Positions 7,921 to 17,500 of a DNA stretch of 64,000 nucleotides are shown here, piece by piece. The notes under the pieces are model-generated. The model was not told the origin of the DNA and ran no database searches. It saw only the letters and a list, made by a program, of their open reading frames with translations. The stretch's first letter is position 1; each line of letters starts with the position of its first letter. The position numbers and the translations under genes are program-made. Source of the DNA: Olleya namhaensis (lineage in GTDB: Bacteria > Bacteroidota > Bacteroidia > Flavobacteriales > Flavobacteriaceae); assembly GCF_900114005.1 (NCBI RefSeq), contig NZ_FORM01000010.1, positions 1 through 64,000 of the forward strand, read 5' to 3'.

Positions 7921-9435
7921 ATGTCAATTCCTCTTGTTAATTCTATTGCTTCATGGTTTTTAAAGAAACGTTTTCATCAAATAGAGTTGTTTTTAAAGTA
8001 TCCAAATGAGGTGCAACAAGAGTTGCTATTTAGCTTATTGGACATAGCAAAAGATACCGAAGTTGGTAAGCAACACGAGTTTGCTTCAATAAAAAACTAC
8101 GCGACGTTTGCCAAACGTGTCCCCATCACAACTTACGAAGATTTTCAAGATAAGATAGAACGCTCTAGACAAGGAGAAAATAATATTTTCTGGCCTAAAC
8201 CAATTAAGTGGTTTGCAAAATCTAGTGGAACTACCAATGCTAAAAGTAAATTTATTCCAGTAAGCACAGATAGTTTGGAGGATTGCCATTATGCAGCAAG
8301 TAAAGATTTGCTTTGCATGTATTTAAATAACAATGAAGACTCCCAATTATTTACAGGTAAAAGTTTACGGTTAGGTGGAAGTAAAGAATTGTATAAAGAA
8401 AACGGTACCGTTTTTGGAGATTTAAGTGCTATTTTAATAGATAACATGCCTTTCTGGGCAGAATTTAGTAGTACACCAAGTAGTAAGGTTAGTTTAATGA
8501 GTGATTGGGAAACTAAAATGGCTGCTGTGGTAAATGAAACCATTAATGAAAATGTGACTAGTTTGGCTGGTGTGCCTAGTTGGATGTTGGTGCTATTAAA
8601 TAATGTATTAGACAAAACAGATAAAACAAGTTTGTTTGATGTGTGGCCAAACCTGGAAGTTTATTTTCATGGTGGGGTTAGCTTTAACCCATACATAGAG
8701 CAATACCGAAACATTTTACCTAAAAAAGATTTTAAATACTACGAAACCTATAATGCATCGGAAGGCTTTTTTGCTATTCAGGATCAAAACTACTCAGGAG
8801 ATTTATTATTAATGTTGGACTATGGTATTTTTTACGAATTTATTCCAATGGATAATTATGGGACATTAGATCAAAAAGTCATTCCTTTAAGTGAGGTAGA
8901 GCTTAATAAAAACTATGCGGTAGTTATTACAACTAATGCTGGTCTTTGGCGCTATAAAATAGGGGACACAGTTAGATTTGTGTCTATTAGTCCGTATCGT
9001 ATAAAAGTATCAGGTCGTACAAAACACCATATTAATGTTTTTGGAGAAGAGTTGATTATTGAAAATGCAGAAGATGCCTTAAAAAAGGTATGTAAAAAAA
9101 CAAAATCAGAGATTGTAGACTACACTGCTGCTCCCATATTTATGGATGGTAAAGAGAAAGGCGCGCATGAGTGGTTAATCGAGTTTAAAACACCGCCTAA
9201 GGACATTGATTACTTTAATGAGTTGTTTGATAATGCACTTAAAAGTTTAAATTCAGATTATGAAGCGAAGCGTTATAATAATATGACCTTAAACAAACCA
9301 AAAATACATGTTGCTAGAACGCAGTTGTTTTATGATTGGTTAAAACAAAACAATAAATTAGGAGGGCAACATAAAGTACCAAGGTTATCTAATACACGTC
9401 AATATATAGACGAACTTTTAATATTAAATAAATAA
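7921..9435 (+). CDS. GH3 family acyl-amido synthetase-like protein
   Basis: A 504-residue protein of the GH3 (auxin-responsive promoter) family, a branch of the ANL adenylating-enzyme superfamily. Visible motifs are the phosphate-binding FAKSSGTTNAKSKFIP near residue 100, YNASEGFFA, LWRYKIGDTVRF and the C-terminal VSGRTKHHINVFGEEL hinge. Plant members join amino acids to acyl hormones. The bacterial substrates are mostly unknown, so the acid and the amine used here cannot be named. It is monocistronic, with a terminator at 9593. Confidence 0.87.
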   Translation: MSIPLVNSIASWFLKKRFHQIELFLKYPNEVQQELLFSLLDIAKDTEVGKQHEFASIKNYATFAKRVPITTYEDFQDKIERSRQGENNIFWPKPIKWFAKSSGTTNAKSKFIPVSTDSLEDCHYAASKDLLCMYLNNNEDSQLFTGKSLRLGGSKELYKENGTVFGDLSAILIDNMPFWAEFSSTPSSKVSLMSDWETKMAAVVNETINENVTSLAGVPSWMLVLLNNVLDKTDKTSLFDVWPNLEVYFHGGVSFNPYIEQYRNILPKKDFKYYETYNASEGFFAIQDQNYSGDLLLMLDYGIFYEFIPMDNYGTLDQKVIPLSEVELNKNYAVVITTNAGLWRYKIGDTVRFVSISPYRIKVSGRTKHHINVFGEELIIENAEDALKKVCKKTKSEIVDYTAAPIFMDGKEKGAHEWLIEFKTPPKDIDYFNELFDNALKSLNSDYEAKRYNNMTLNKPKIHVARTQLFYDWLKQNNKLGGQHKVPRLSNTRQYIDELLILNK

Positions 9436-9592
9436 TAGAGTAACATTTAAATAAAGGGAGTGAATTTTTTTTTGTAAAGCGATTCTTTCGATTATCAAAA
9501 TAACCTGCTATTTATTTGGTTATCAGTTAAATAAATGTTAATTTAGGCTTGCTATTAATCTGGCTTAAGGGAAGGTCACATTGAGTTTAATC

Positions 9593-9631
9593 AAAAAAAC
9601 CACTTTAAACATTTGTCTAAAGTGGTTTTTT
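9593..9631. terminator. Hairpin terminator, first of two identical copies
   Basis: A 14-base stem (A-run plus CCACTTTA, pairing with TAAAGTGG plus T-run) around a 10-base loop. It can act on both strands. A stretch of about 45 bases covering it is repeated identically at 10326. Confidence 0.85.
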
Positions 9632-9709
9632 ATTGTTTTTATTTAAAATATTGTAAAATAAATTTGTTTAACTTTAACTTGGAGTTTATAATTATAAATT
9701 TTAAACATT

Positions 9710-10303
9710 ATGTCATTATTTAAAAAAATCACTTACCTATTCATAATCAGTATGTTTTTTGCTTGTTCTGATGAAAATCAAAACCAAAAAAATGAGAGTT
9801 CTATTGATAGTGTAGAGATTCAATCTAAATTCTTATTTAGAGAAGCATTGAAGGAATTAGATGCTAACTTTGAAAATTTTAAGAAAATTAATAATATAGA
9901 GCTAAGTGATGATTTAATTATTGGAAAAGAAAAAGATGGTTTTATTTTTAAAGATGATATTAAAAAACAATTAGTTATTTTTAAAACAAAGCGTATTGGT
10001 TTACTTACTGGTTACGATATAGTTGTATCGGACTTTAGTTTGTTAAAAGCAATTGACAATAACGGGTTTCCTATGTTGATAGTCAAAGGGTATTGTAATC
10101 AAACTAAAGAACCTTTAACTATCGGAATAGATGTTTTAAAATTAAAAGACGGTTACAGTTTAAGAGTGCAAGATCCAATCTCTAGTATTGTATGTAATGG
10201 ATGCAGAAGAGGTTGTAATCCTAAACGTGATAGTGCAGGAGATGGTTATTGTACAGATTGTAAAATAACAAACAGTAATTGTTCTAAAACTGAAACTTTA
10301 TAA
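9710..10303 (+). CDS. Lipoprotein of unknown function with cysteine-rich C-terminus
   Basis: A 197-residue protein. It has a lipoprotein signal peptide (lipobox FFAC near residue 19), a short acidic/asparagine linker, a strand-rich middle domain and a C-terminal cysteine cluster (CNGCRRGC, then GYCTDCKITNSNC; seven cysteines in about 30 residues). The cluster could bind metal or form disulfides. I do not recognise the family. The gene sits alone between two identical terminators (9593 and 10326), which suggests that the gene-plus-terminator unit arose by duplication or insertion. Confidence 0.72.
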   Translation: MSLFKKITYLFIISMFFACSDENQNQKNESSIDSVEIQSKFLFREALKELDANFENFKKINNIELSDDLIIGKEKDGFIFKDDIKKQLVIFKTKRIGLLTGYDIVVSDFSLLKAIDNNGFPMLIVKGYCNQTKEPLTIGIDVLKLKDGYSLRVQDPISSIVCNGCRRGCNPKRDSAGDGYCTDCKITNSNCSKTETL

Positions 10304-10325
10304 CTGGACAGTTATAATTAAAAAT

Positions 10326-10363
10326 AAAAAACCACTTTAAACATTTGTCTAAAGTGGTTTTTT
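10326..10363. terminator. Hairpin terminator, second identical copy (bidirectional)
   Basis: Same stem and loop as at 9593. It serves the lipoprotein gene on the plus strand and clpX on the minus strand, whose stop codon is 20 bases away. Confidence 0.88.
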
Positions 10364-10383
10364 ATTGTTTGTATACTCTTTAA

Positions 10384-11616
10384 TTAAGAAACTGCTTTAA
10401 GTTTTTTAATTGTTGTTTTACTAAGCCTTTGCTCTGCGTATGCTTTTGTAACATTAAGTTTTTTAATATCGCCTCCAGGAAGCTCAAACATAGCGTCAGT
10501 TAGTATTTCTTCACATAAACTACGTAGTCCACGTGCACCAAGTTTATACTCGATAGCTTTTCCTACTATAAACTCTAAAGCACCATCTGTAATACTTAAT
10601 TCAATATCATCCATTTGAAACAGTTTTTTATACTGTTTAATGATAGCGTTTTTAGGCTCAGTAAGTATCGCTCTTAATGTTTTACCATCTAAAGGATCCA
10701 TGTAAGTTAAAACGGGAAGACGTCCAATTATTTCAGGTATTAAACCAAAATCTTTTAAATCTTTTGGGATAATATATTGTAACAGGTTGTCATGATCTAC
10801 AACATCTTCTTTAATAGAAGCGCTATATCCAACTGCTTGCATGTTTAAACGTTTAGAAATAACACGTTCTATACCATCAAAAGCACCTCCTGCAATAAAT
10901 AAGATGTTTTCTGTATTAACCTCTATAAATTTTTGGTCTGGGTGCTTACGTCCTCCTTTTGGCGGAACGTTAACTACAGTTCCTTCTAAAAGTTTTAATA
11001 AGGCCTGTTGCACACCTTCTCCAGAAACGTCTCTTGTTATAGATGGATTATCACTTTTACGTGCAATCTTGTCTATTTCGTCAATAAAAACAATTCCTTT
11101 TTCTGCTTTTTCTAAACTATAATCGGCAGCTTGTAAAAGACGTGTTAAAATGCTTTCTACATCTTCACCAACATAACCAGCCTCTGTTAATACTGTTGCA
11201 TCAACAATTGCTAACGGGACATTTAACATTTTTGCAATGGTTTTAGCCATTAATGTTTTTCCTGTTCCTGTTTGTCCAACCATTATGATGTTAGATTTTT
11301 GAATCTCTATATCATCTGTAGTTGGTGGCTGTAGTAAACGTTTGTAGTGGTTATAAACTGCTACAGACATTACTTTTTTAGTGTATTCTTGACCAATAAT
11401 ATATTCGTCTAAGAATGATTTAATCTTTTTAGGCTTTTTAAGCATCATTTCTGCTGAAAGATCTTTGGAGTCTTCTTCCTTAGATTCTTCTAAAACAATT
11501 CCATGAGCTTGTTGTATGCATCTATCACATATATGCGCATCTAAACCGGCTATTAATAAGCTGGTTTCTGGTTTTTTTCTACCACAAAATGAACATTCTA
11601 ATTCTTCCTTTGCCAT
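10384..11616 (-). CDS. clpX: ATP-dependent Clp protease ATP-binding subunit ClpX
   Basis: 410 residues, normal for ClpX. The N-terminal zinc finger is CSFCGRKK...CDRC (residues 9-33). The AAA+ core shows Walker A GQTGTGKT, the GYVGED pore loop, Walker [10 protein letters not shown], the sensor/arginine region and a C-terminal small domain. ClpX unfolds tagged substrates and feeds them to ClpP. It lies directly downstream of clpP on the minus strand. The 75-bp gap holds a long hairpin (11638-11674). Confidence 0.98.
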   Translation of the reverse strand: MAKEELECSFCGRKKPETSLLIAGLDAHICDRCIQQAHGIVLEESKEEDSKDLSAEMMLKKPKKIKSFLDEYIIGQEYTKKVMSVAVYNHYKRLLQPPTTDDIEIQKSNIIMVGQTGTGKTLMAKTIAKMLNVPLAIVDATVLTEAGYVGEDVESILTRLLQAADYSLEKAEKGIVFIDEIDKIARKSDNPSITRDVSGEGVQQALLKLLEGTVVNVPPKGGRKHPDQKFIEVNTENILFIAGGAFDGIERVISKRLNMQAVGYSASIKEDVVDHDNLLQYIIPKDLKDFGLIPEIIGRLPVLTYMDPLDGKTLRAILTEPKNAIIKQYKKLFQMDDIELSITDGALEFIVGKAIEYKLGARGLRSLCEEILTDAMFELPGGDIKKLNVTKAYAEQRLSKTTIKKLKAVS

Positions 11617-11637
11617 CTTTTATAGTTAAAAGTGATT

Positions 11638-11674
11638 AGTTATAAGTTTCTGTGTTTTACAAAAACTTATAACT
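11638..11674 (-). other. Long hairpin in the clpP-clpX intergenic region
   Basis: A 12-base perfect stem (AGTTATAAGTTT/AAACTTATAACT) with a 13-base loop, which can be lengthened with AGTGA/TCACT across a 2-base bulge. No strong T-run follows on the minus strand, so a processing or mRNA-stability element fits better than a full terminator. Confidence 0.55.
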
Positions 11675-11690
11675 CACTATTATATAATTT

Positions 11691-12365
11691 TTACTTACGA
11701 GCTAAAATCTCGTCAATCATTCCGTACTCCTTAGCTTTATCAGCTTTCATCCAGTAATCTCTATCACTATCTTCATATACTTTGTCGTAATCTTGACCAG
11801 AATGCTTACTAATAATGTTATAAAGTTCTTCTTTTAGTATTAAGATCTCACGTGCAGTAATTTCTATATCACTAGCTTGTCCTTGAGCACCACCTAAAGG
11901 TTGGTGAATCATAACACGAGAGTGCGTTAAACCACTACGTTTACCTTTAGCTCCAGCACATAATAAAACAGCACCCATAGAGGCAGCCATACCTGTACAA
12001 ATAGTAGCGACATCTGGTTTAATAAATTGCATTGTATCATAGATACCTAATCCAGCGTAAACACTTCCTCCTGGAGAGTTAATGTATATCTGAATGTCTT
12101 TATTAGCATCTGTACTTTCTAAGAACAATAATTGTGCTTGAATAATATTTGCTACTTGATCATTAATTCCTGTTCCTAAAAATATAATCCTGTCCATCAT
12201 TAAACGCGAAAACACATCAAAAATAGCGATGTTCATTTGACGCTCTTCAATAATGTTAGGCGTTAAGTTAGTAGGATACATACTACTAATAATTTTATTG
12301 TAATATGTACTACTTATACCTTGATCCTTTATAGCGAATTTTTCGAATTCTTTTCCGTAATCCAT
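11691..12365 (-). CDS. clpP: ATP-dependent Clp protease proteolytic subunit ClpP
   Basis: 224 residues. The serine protease triad is visible: serine in [11 protein letters not shown], histidine in MIHQPLGG and aspartate in DSDRDYWM. The substrate-groove glycines (SPGGSVYAG) are present. I use the ATG at 12365 ([14 protein letters not shown]). An in-frame extension upstream would have to read through the tig terminator at 12392-12432 and looks unlike any ClpP N-terminus. It partners with ClpX next door. Confidence 0.97.
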   Translation of the reverse strand: MDYGKEFEKFAIKDQGISSTYYNKIISSMYPTNLTPNIIEERQMNIAIFDVFSRLMMDRIIFLGTGINDQVANIIQAQLLFLESTDANKDIQIYINSPGGSVYAGLGIYDTMQFIKPDVATICTGMAASMGAVLLCAGAKGKRSGLTHSRVMIHQPLGGAQGQASDIEITAREILILKEELYNIISKHSGQDYDKVYEDSDRDYWMKADKAKEYGMIDEILARK

Positions 12366-12391
12366 AGTTTGAATAAGTGTTATTTTTATTG

Positions 12392-12432
12392 AAAAAATTA
12401 GGCGTTGTTTAGTCTTGCTAAACAACGCCTAA
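12392..12432 (-). terminator. Rho-independent terminator of tig
   Basis: A perfect 15-base stem (TTAGGCGTTGTTTAG and its complement) with a 5-base loop, followed on the minus strand by six T. It lies between the tig stop (12506) and the clpP start (12365), so tig is transcribed separately from clpP-clpX. Confidence 0.88.
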
Positions 12433-12505
12433 AGATAATGATTATTTTGTTAAACCTGTACTAATACAATCTTATCAAAATGATAAAAACAAAAAGTGAG
12501 GTTTA

Positions 12506-13834
12506 TTATTTGTCACCGTAAACTTCTTTTACAAAAGCTTCATAAGACATTTCTTTAGCCTTGATGTTTGCTTTTTCTTTGTAAAGGTTAAGTAATTTTT
12601 GACTTACAACTTGTTCAGAAATACGTCTTACTTCGTCTTGATTACCTAATACACGTGCAGCAATATCATCTAATTCTTTATCAGAAGGATTAAGTTGTCC
12701 AAACTGTGCCATTTGCATTTTGATCATGTCTTTAGCATTAGTTTTTACGTCTTCAAAGTCTACTTTAAGATCATTGTCTGCCATTAATTTACCTTCGATA
12801 AGTTGGTAACGTAAGCTTTTTTCTGACTTTTCGTATTCTTCTTTTGCAGTCGCTTCATCCATTTCCTTTTCACCTGCTACTTGCATCCATTTTGTAAGGA
12901 ATGCTGCTGGTAAATCAAATTTAGTATTGTCTACTAAGTATTCTGTAACATCGTTTAATAATTTTTGGTCAGATTGTTGTACAAATTGCTTTTCAGCATC
13001 TTCCTTAATCTTCGCTTTTAATTCTGATACAGATTTTACACCATCTTTACCAAATAATTTGTCAAATAACTCTTGGTCTAAATCTGCTAACGCACGACTA
13101 TTAATTTCGTTAATTGTAAAAGTTACCTCGATGTCTAATCCATGTGCATCATCATGTGGTACTTTTAAAGCATTCATTAACTCATGATCATCTGCGTATA
13201 ATCCTTTAGTTTTTAATGTAATAACATCACCAACTTTAGCACCGATAAATTTCTTTTCAGTTGCTTTACCTTTAAATTGATCTAAAGTTACAGTTAGCGT
13301 ATTGTCTATTTCTTTTTCTTCGTTTTTGAAGGTTCCAGTAATTTCGCTATCCTTTTTAACTTCAGTTTCAGGAGTAATTTTTCCGTATTGTTTTTGGATG
13401 CGTTCAACTTGCTCATCAATCATTTTATCATCAGCAACGATGTTATAATGTGTAATGGCTTTTTTACTTGTTAAATCCACACTGAATTCTGGAGAAAGAC
13501 CTAATTCAAATTCAAATGAAAAAGAATCTGAATCCCAGTTTATTTCGTCTTGTTGTTTAGGTAATGGTTGCCCTAACACATCTAATTTTTCTTCAGCTAA
13601 ATATTTGCTTAGTGCTTCTTGAAGTATTTTGTTTACTTCGTCAGCTAATACAGATTTACCGTATTGTTTTTTTACCATTCCCATTGGTACTTGACCTTTT
13701 CTAAATCCTGGGATGTTAGCTGTTTTTCTGTAGTCTACTAATATTTTTTCAACTTTAGCGCTATAATCTTCTTTAGCGATATCTATTTTTACTACAGCAT
13801 TTAATGCATCAATGTTTTCTCTTGTAATATTCAT
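12506..13834 (-). CDS. tig: Trigger factor (ribosome-associated chaperone)
   Basis: 442 residues. The N-terminal ribosome-binding domain has the signature IPGFRKGQVPMGMVKKQYG (about residues 41-59), where family members dock on ribosomal protein L23. A divergent FKBP-like middle region follows, then a long helical C-terminal domain. The PPIase-like middle is degenerate, as is common in Bacteroidota trigger factors. It binds nascent chains at the ribosome exit. It is transcribed from the promoter at 13898-13928 and ends at its own terminator. Confidence 0.93.
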   Translation of the reverse strand: MNITRENIDALNAVVKIDIAKEDYSAKVEKILVDYRKTANIPGFRKGQVPMGMVKKQYGKSVLADEVNKILQEALSKYLAEEKLDVLGQPLPKQQDEINWDSDSFSFEFELGLSPEFSVDLTSKKAITHYNIVADDKMIDEQVERIQKQYGKITPETEVKKDSEITGTFKNEEKEIDNTLTVTLDQFKGKATEKKFIGAKVGDVITLKTKGLYADDHELMNALKVPHDDAHGLDIEVTFTINEINSRALADLDQELFDKLFGKDGVKSVSELKAKIKEDAEKQFVQQSDQKLLNDVTEYLVDNTKFDLPAAFLTKWMQVAGEKEMDEATAKEEYEKSEKSLRYQLIEGKLMADNDLKVDFEDVKTNAKDMIKMQMAQFGQLNPSDKELDDIAARVLGNQDEVRRISEQVVSQKLLNLYKEKANIKAKEMSYEAFVKEVYGDK

Positions 13835-13897
13835 TATAAATGATATAAAGCCCTAAAATGGGCATTAACACTAGTTTTTTTTAATTAAAAAGGTGTG

Positions 13898-13928
13898 CAA
13901 AAGTACTACTTTTTTATAGTATTACAAA
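13898..13928 (-). promoter_or_regulatory. Promoter of tig (-33 TTTG, -7 TACTTTTG)
   Basis: On the minus strand the -7 element TACTTTTG (13898-13905) fits TAnnTTTG. A TTTG lies upstream at 13925-13928 with a 19-base gap to TTG, the usual Bacteroidota spacing. It is about 65 bases before the tig start. Confidence 0.7.
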
Positions 13929-13965
13929 GTTTTTAACATGTTGTGTTACAGACTATTTTTAAGAT

Positions 13966-14319
13966 TTAATTTGAATCTTTATCTGTTTTTAAAAACGATT
14001 GCAGTAACCATTGTAAAAGGGATAGTAAAATACTAAATAAAATAGCGGTCCATATACTGGATACAGCAAAGCCATCTATAAAGTTGTCTGCTAGTAAAAT
14101 AATTAGCCCATTGACTACAAATAAAAACAAGCCAAGTGTTAAAATTGTAATGGGTAATGTTAGTAATATTAATATGGGTTTGACCAATAGATTTAATAAA
14201 GAAAGTACTGCAGCCACAATTATAGCGGTTGTGTAATTATCTATGGATACACCGTTTAATATATTGGCTATAGCAAATACGGCTATAGCGTTTAGTAGTA
14301 ATCTTATAATAAGTTTCAT
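13966..14319 (-). CDS. Phage holin family protein (small four-helix membrane protein)
   Basis: A 117-residue very hydrophobic protein with about four membrane helices (residues 3-22, 27-50, 53-78, 86-110) and the internal LLNLLVKPILILLTLPITILTLGLFLFVVNGLII, seen here as the LVKPIL and TLGLF motifs of the mycobacteriophage-holin 4-superfamily / YvlD type. Despite the family name such genes are widespread in chromosomes, and no other phage gene is nearby. Its role in the membrane is unknown. Confidence 0.82.
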   Translation of the reverse strand: MKLIIRLLLNAIAVFAIANILNGVSIDNYTTAIIVAAVLSLLNLLVKPILILLTLPITILTLGLFLFVVNGLIILLADNFIDGFAVSSIWTAILFSILLSLLQWLLQSFLKTDKDSN

Positions 14320-14343
14320 AAACTAGGGTTTAGTTAATAGACT

Positions 14344-15105
14344 TTAATTTACAAAATTTGTTACAGCTTGATAAAAATCTTTTGGGTTTTCTGCATGTAA
14401 CCAATGTCCTGCATTGGCAATAGTTATAATCTTAGCTTCAGGAAAATGATTTTTAATCAGGGTTTCATCTTGATTACCTATGTATTCACTTTTGTCACCT
14501 CGCAAAAATAAAGTATCTCCGTCAAATTTGGCGTGTAATGGAAGTGCTTCTCCAACTTCAGAAACATTTTCTGTTAACACATCTAAGTTTATTCTTAAGG
14601 CTAGTTTTCCTTTTTCGATCCAATATAGATTTTTTAGTAAAAACATGCGTGTACCTGCATCTGTTACATAATTTGCAAGTTGTTTGTCTGCTTGACCACG
14701 ACTTTTTAAAGTGTCAAAATCTAAGCTGTTTAGACCGTCCAATATGGCATCATGATGGATTGGGTAAAAACGTGGAGAAATGTCAGCTATTATTAATTTG
14801 CTTACTAATTCTGGATATAGTGTTGCAAATAACATGGCTGTTTTTCCGCCCATGGAATGCCCTAAAAGTATGGCGTCCTTTATTTGGTGTGTGTCAAAGT
14901 AATTTTTTAAATCTTCGGCTAATGCTTCATAATAAAAAGCATCATCATGAAAACTACGACCGTGATTGCGCTGGTCTACCAAATGTACTTGAAAATGCTC
15001 AGCAAACTGATTACCTAACGTTTTCCAATTATCACTCATGCCTAAAAAACCATGAAGAATCACAAACGGTTTTCCTTCACCTATAATATTTGAATGTAAC
15101 ACCAT
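14344..15105 (-). CDS. Alpha/beta-fold hydrolase (YbfF-like esterase)
   Basis: A 253-residue protein with the HGFLGMSDNW oxyanion-hole segment, the nucleophile elbow GHSMGG and the catalytic histidine in NAGHWLHAENP near the C-terminus. The acid is probably the aspartate in FLRGDKSEYI. DQRNHGRS is typical of the YbfF/acyl-esterase branch. The substrate is unknown. It ends 24 bp before the holin-like gene and starts 6 bp after the pdxJ stop, so all three are likely co-transcribed. Confidence 0.85.
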   Translation of the reverse strand: MVLHSNIIGEGKPFVILHGFLGMSDNWKTLGNQFAEHFQVHLVDQRNHGRSFHDDAFYYEALAEDLKNYFDTHQIKDAILLGHSMGGKTAMLFATLYPELVSKLIIADISPRFYPIHHDAILDGLNSLDFDTLKSRGQADKQLANYVTDAGTRMFLLKNLYWIEKGKLALRINLDVLTENVSEVGEALPLHAKFDGDTLFLRGDKSEYIGNQDETLIKNHFPEAKIITIANAGHWLHAENPKDFYQAVTNFVN

Positions 15106-15111
15106 ACGTTT

Positions 15112-15825
15112 TTATTGTAATTTATTCTTGTACATATTAATCACATTTTCAACACCTAGATATAAACTTTCAGAAACCAAAGCATGTCCTATAGAGACTT
15201 CTAAAAGACCTGGCATATTTTGTTTAAAAAACTGAATGTTATCCAAAGATAAATCATGTCCGGCATTAACACCAAGTCCTAAGCTATTTGCTAATTCGGC
15301 ACAAGCCGTATAAGGTTGTATGGCGTTTTGATTACCTAAACTATACTCATGCGCAAATGCTTCTGTGTATAATTCAATTCTATCTGTTCCTGTTGCTTTT
15401 GCTCCTTCGATTTGTGCTAAATCAGGATCTACAAATATGGATGTCCTGATACCTTTTTTCTTAAACTCAGCAATGACTTCGGTTAAAAACCCTTTATTTT
15501 TAATAGTATCCCAACCTGCATTACTAGTTAATGTATCAATACTATCTGGTACTAACGTGACTTGTGTAGGTTGTAACTCTAAAACCATATCCATAAACTT
15601 TGGAATTGGATTACCTTCTATATTATACTCCGTATGTACTACCGGTTTTAAATCATAGGCATCTTGATAGGTAATATGACGTTCGTCCGGTCTAGGATGT
15701 ATGGTTACGCCTTCCGCTCCAAAACGTTGTACGTCTTTTGCAAACTGAACCACGTTTGGGGTGTTACCGCCACGAGAATTTCTTAAAGTAGCAATCTTAT
15801 TGATGTTTACGCTTAATTTTGTCAT
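15112..15825 (-). CDS. pdxJ: Pyridoxine 5'-phosphate synthase PdxJ
   Basis: 237 residues, the family length. TIM-barrel markers include LSVNINKIATLRNSRG at the start, IHPRPDERHI (substrate phosphate and catalytic residues) and VNAGHDLSL near the end. The enzyme condenses 1-deoxyxylulose 5-phosphate with aminoacetone phosphate to give pyridoxine 5'-phosphate. I start at the ATG at 15825 (MTKLSVNINK). A longer frame opening with TTG at 15858 adds residues unlike the family. Confidence 0.96.
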   Translation of the reverse strand: MTKLSVNINKIATLRNSRGGNTPNVVQFAKDVQRFGAEGVTIHPRPDERHITYQDAYDLKPVVHTEYNIEGNPIPKFMDMVLELQPTQVTLVPDSIDTLTSNAGWDTIKNKGFLTEVIAEFKKKGIRTSIFVDPDLAQIEGAKATGTDRIELYTEAFAHEYSLGNQNAIQPYTACAELANSLGLGVNAGHDLSLDNIQFFKQNMPGLLEVSIGHALVSESLYLGVENVINMYKNKLQ

Positions 15826-15918
15826 AACTATACTATAATTTAAAACACAAAAATACAAAGTATAAGAGGCTTTTTGTGCTAATTTTTAATTAATTTGCAA
15901 AACAAAAGTTTTTATAAA

Positions 15919-16578
15919 ATGAACCTTTCAGATTACGTAATAAATGATATAAAACCATTGCTAAACACGGGCTTAGTTAGTGATTTGCAACTGTTGTTTA
16001 ACCAATTAACCTACTCTCATATTCCTATTGAAAATGAAGCGGGAGTTTATTTAGGATGTATCTCAGAGAATGACGCACATTGTTTTCAAAAAGTTGAGGT
16101 TATTTCTGATTGTGGATATGCTACCGAAGGTTTTTTTGTAAGAAACGATACTAATTGGTTAGATGTTTTAGAGGCGTTTGCCCAAAACTCCACTAATATT
16201 ATGCCTGTTTTAGATAGCAGTAATAAGTATTTAGGGTATTATGAGCTTAATGATATTATTGGTTTGTTTAACGAAACACCTTTTTTTGCGGAGAACGGAG
16301 CGGTTTTAATCATAGAAAAAGGATTGATAGATTATTCGTTTAGCGAAATTAGTCAAATTGTAGAAAGCAATGATGGTAAGTTATATGGCGCTTTTATTTC
16401 TAAAATTGAAAACGATATTGCGCAAATTACTCTAAAAATAGGAAATGTTGGTTTAAGCGAAATGGTGCAAACCTTTAGGCGTTATAGCTATAATATAGTG
16501 TCAGGTCATGAGGAAGATAGTTATCTTGATGGTTTGAAAGAACGATCAGATTACCTTAATAAATACCTTAATATGTAA
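15919..16578 (+). CDS. CBS domain-containing protein
   Basis: A 219-residue protein whose first 130 residues form a pair of CBS motifs (SHIPIENEAGVYLGCISEND and IMPVLDSSNKYLGYYELNDIIGLF, recognised by the I/MPVxD...YLGxxxxxD pattern). An ACT-like tail follows. CBS pairs usually bind adenosine nucleotides. The ATG at 15919 is used. Its stop codon overlaps the nadK start by one base (TAATG arrangement), so the two proteins are translationally coupled. A regulatory link to NAD(P) metabolism is inference. Confidence 0.82.
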   Translation: MNLSDYVINDIKPLLNTGLVSDLQLLFNQLTYSHIPIENEAGVYLGCISENDAHCFQKVEVISDCGYATEGFFVRNDTNWLDVLEAFAQNSTNIMPVLDSSNKYLGYYELNDIIGLFNETPFFAENGAVLIIEKGLIDYSFSEISQIVESNDGKLYGAFISKIENDIAQITLKIGNVGLSEMVQTFRRYSYNIVSGHEEDSYLDGLKERSDYLNKYLNM

Positions 16579-17450
16579 TGGTGAAAGTTGCTGTTTATAG
16601 TCAATTTCAGAAAAAGAAACCATTAGCATCACTAGAAGTGTTATTAGATGTGTTTCAAAAAAAGAATATAGAGGTGGTTATTGAAGCTGCTTTTTATAAA
16701 GGTGTGTCGCCAAAGATTGAAGCCGATTATGCTACATTTATAACGTTAGATAACAGTTTTGACTTTCTGGTTAGTATTGGTGGTGATGGTACTATTTTAA
16801 GAGCAATAACTTTAGTTGGAGATTTAAATATCCCGATTGTTGGTGTTAATACCGGTCGTTTAGGATTTTTAGCTACGATCCAACATGAAGAGATTGAAGA
16901 CGCGATCCAAAATATTTTAGATAAAAACTATTCAATCTCAGAACGCAGCTTACTTACTATTAAAAGTTCTGAGGATAATGCCGAAATTAATACTTGTAAT
17001 TTTGCTTTAAACGAAATAGCTGTTAGTAGAAAAAATACAACTTCTATGATTACGGTTGAAACCGAATTAAATGGCGAGTATTTAACGTCGTATTGGAGTG
17101 ATGGATTGATTATATCTACACCAACAGGATCCACAGGGTATTCTTTAAGTTGTGGTGGTCCCGTAATTACGCCTAACGCAGCAAGTTTAGTTTTAACGCC
17201 AATTGCACCGCATAATTTAAGTGCAAGACCGTTAGTTATTGAAGACTCTACAGTAATAACTTTAAAAGTAAATGGTAGAGAAAAGGAGCATTTAGTGTCT
17301 ATGGATTCTAGAATTGCGACCTTAACTAACAAAACAACAATAACCATAAAAAAAGCCCCGTTTACTATCAAAATGATCGTTTTAAACAACGAAACTTTCT
17401 TGGATACACTCCGAAAAAAACTGCTTTGGGGAGAAGACAAGCGTAATTAA
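16578..17450 (+). CDS. nadK: NAD kinase
   Basis: 290 residues. It has the GGDGTILRA signature, NTGRLGFLA, the SPTGSTGYSLSCGGPV nucleotide-binding segment and a C-terminal beta-sandwich. It phosphorylates NAD to NADP in the cytoplasm. The start overlaps the stop of the CBS-domain gene. Confidence 0.96.
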   Translation: MVKVAVYSQFQKKKPLASLEVLLDVFQKKNIEVVIEAAFYKGVSPKIEADYATFITLDNSFDFLVSIGGDGTILRAITLVGDLNIPIVGVNTGRLGFLATIQHEEIEDAIQNILDKNYSISERSLLTIKSSEDNAEINTCNFALNEIAVSRKNTTSMITVETELNGEYLTSYWSDGLIISTPTGSTGYSLSCGGPVITPNAASLVLTPIAPHNLSARPLVIEDSTVITLKVNGREKEHLVSMDSRIATLTNKTTITIKKAPFTIKMIVLNNETFLDTLRKKLLWGEDKRN

Positions 17451-17500
17451 ACAATAAAATCTTGTTAAATGTGTTTTTAAGTGTAACTATTTCAATCAAA

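Noticed and set aside
12366-12425. N-terminal extension of ClpP by 20 residues
   Set aside because: It reads through the tig terminator stem and does not resemble ClpP; the ATG at 12365 fits the family.
13966-14319. Prophage remnant suggested by a holin-family gene
   Set aside because: No other phage gene is nearby and this family is common in chromosomes.
14538-15086. Long plus-strand open frame (182 codons) opposite the alpha/beta hydrolase
   Set aside because: It is antisense to a clear enzyme gene and gives a low-complexity leucine/histidine-rich translation without motifs.
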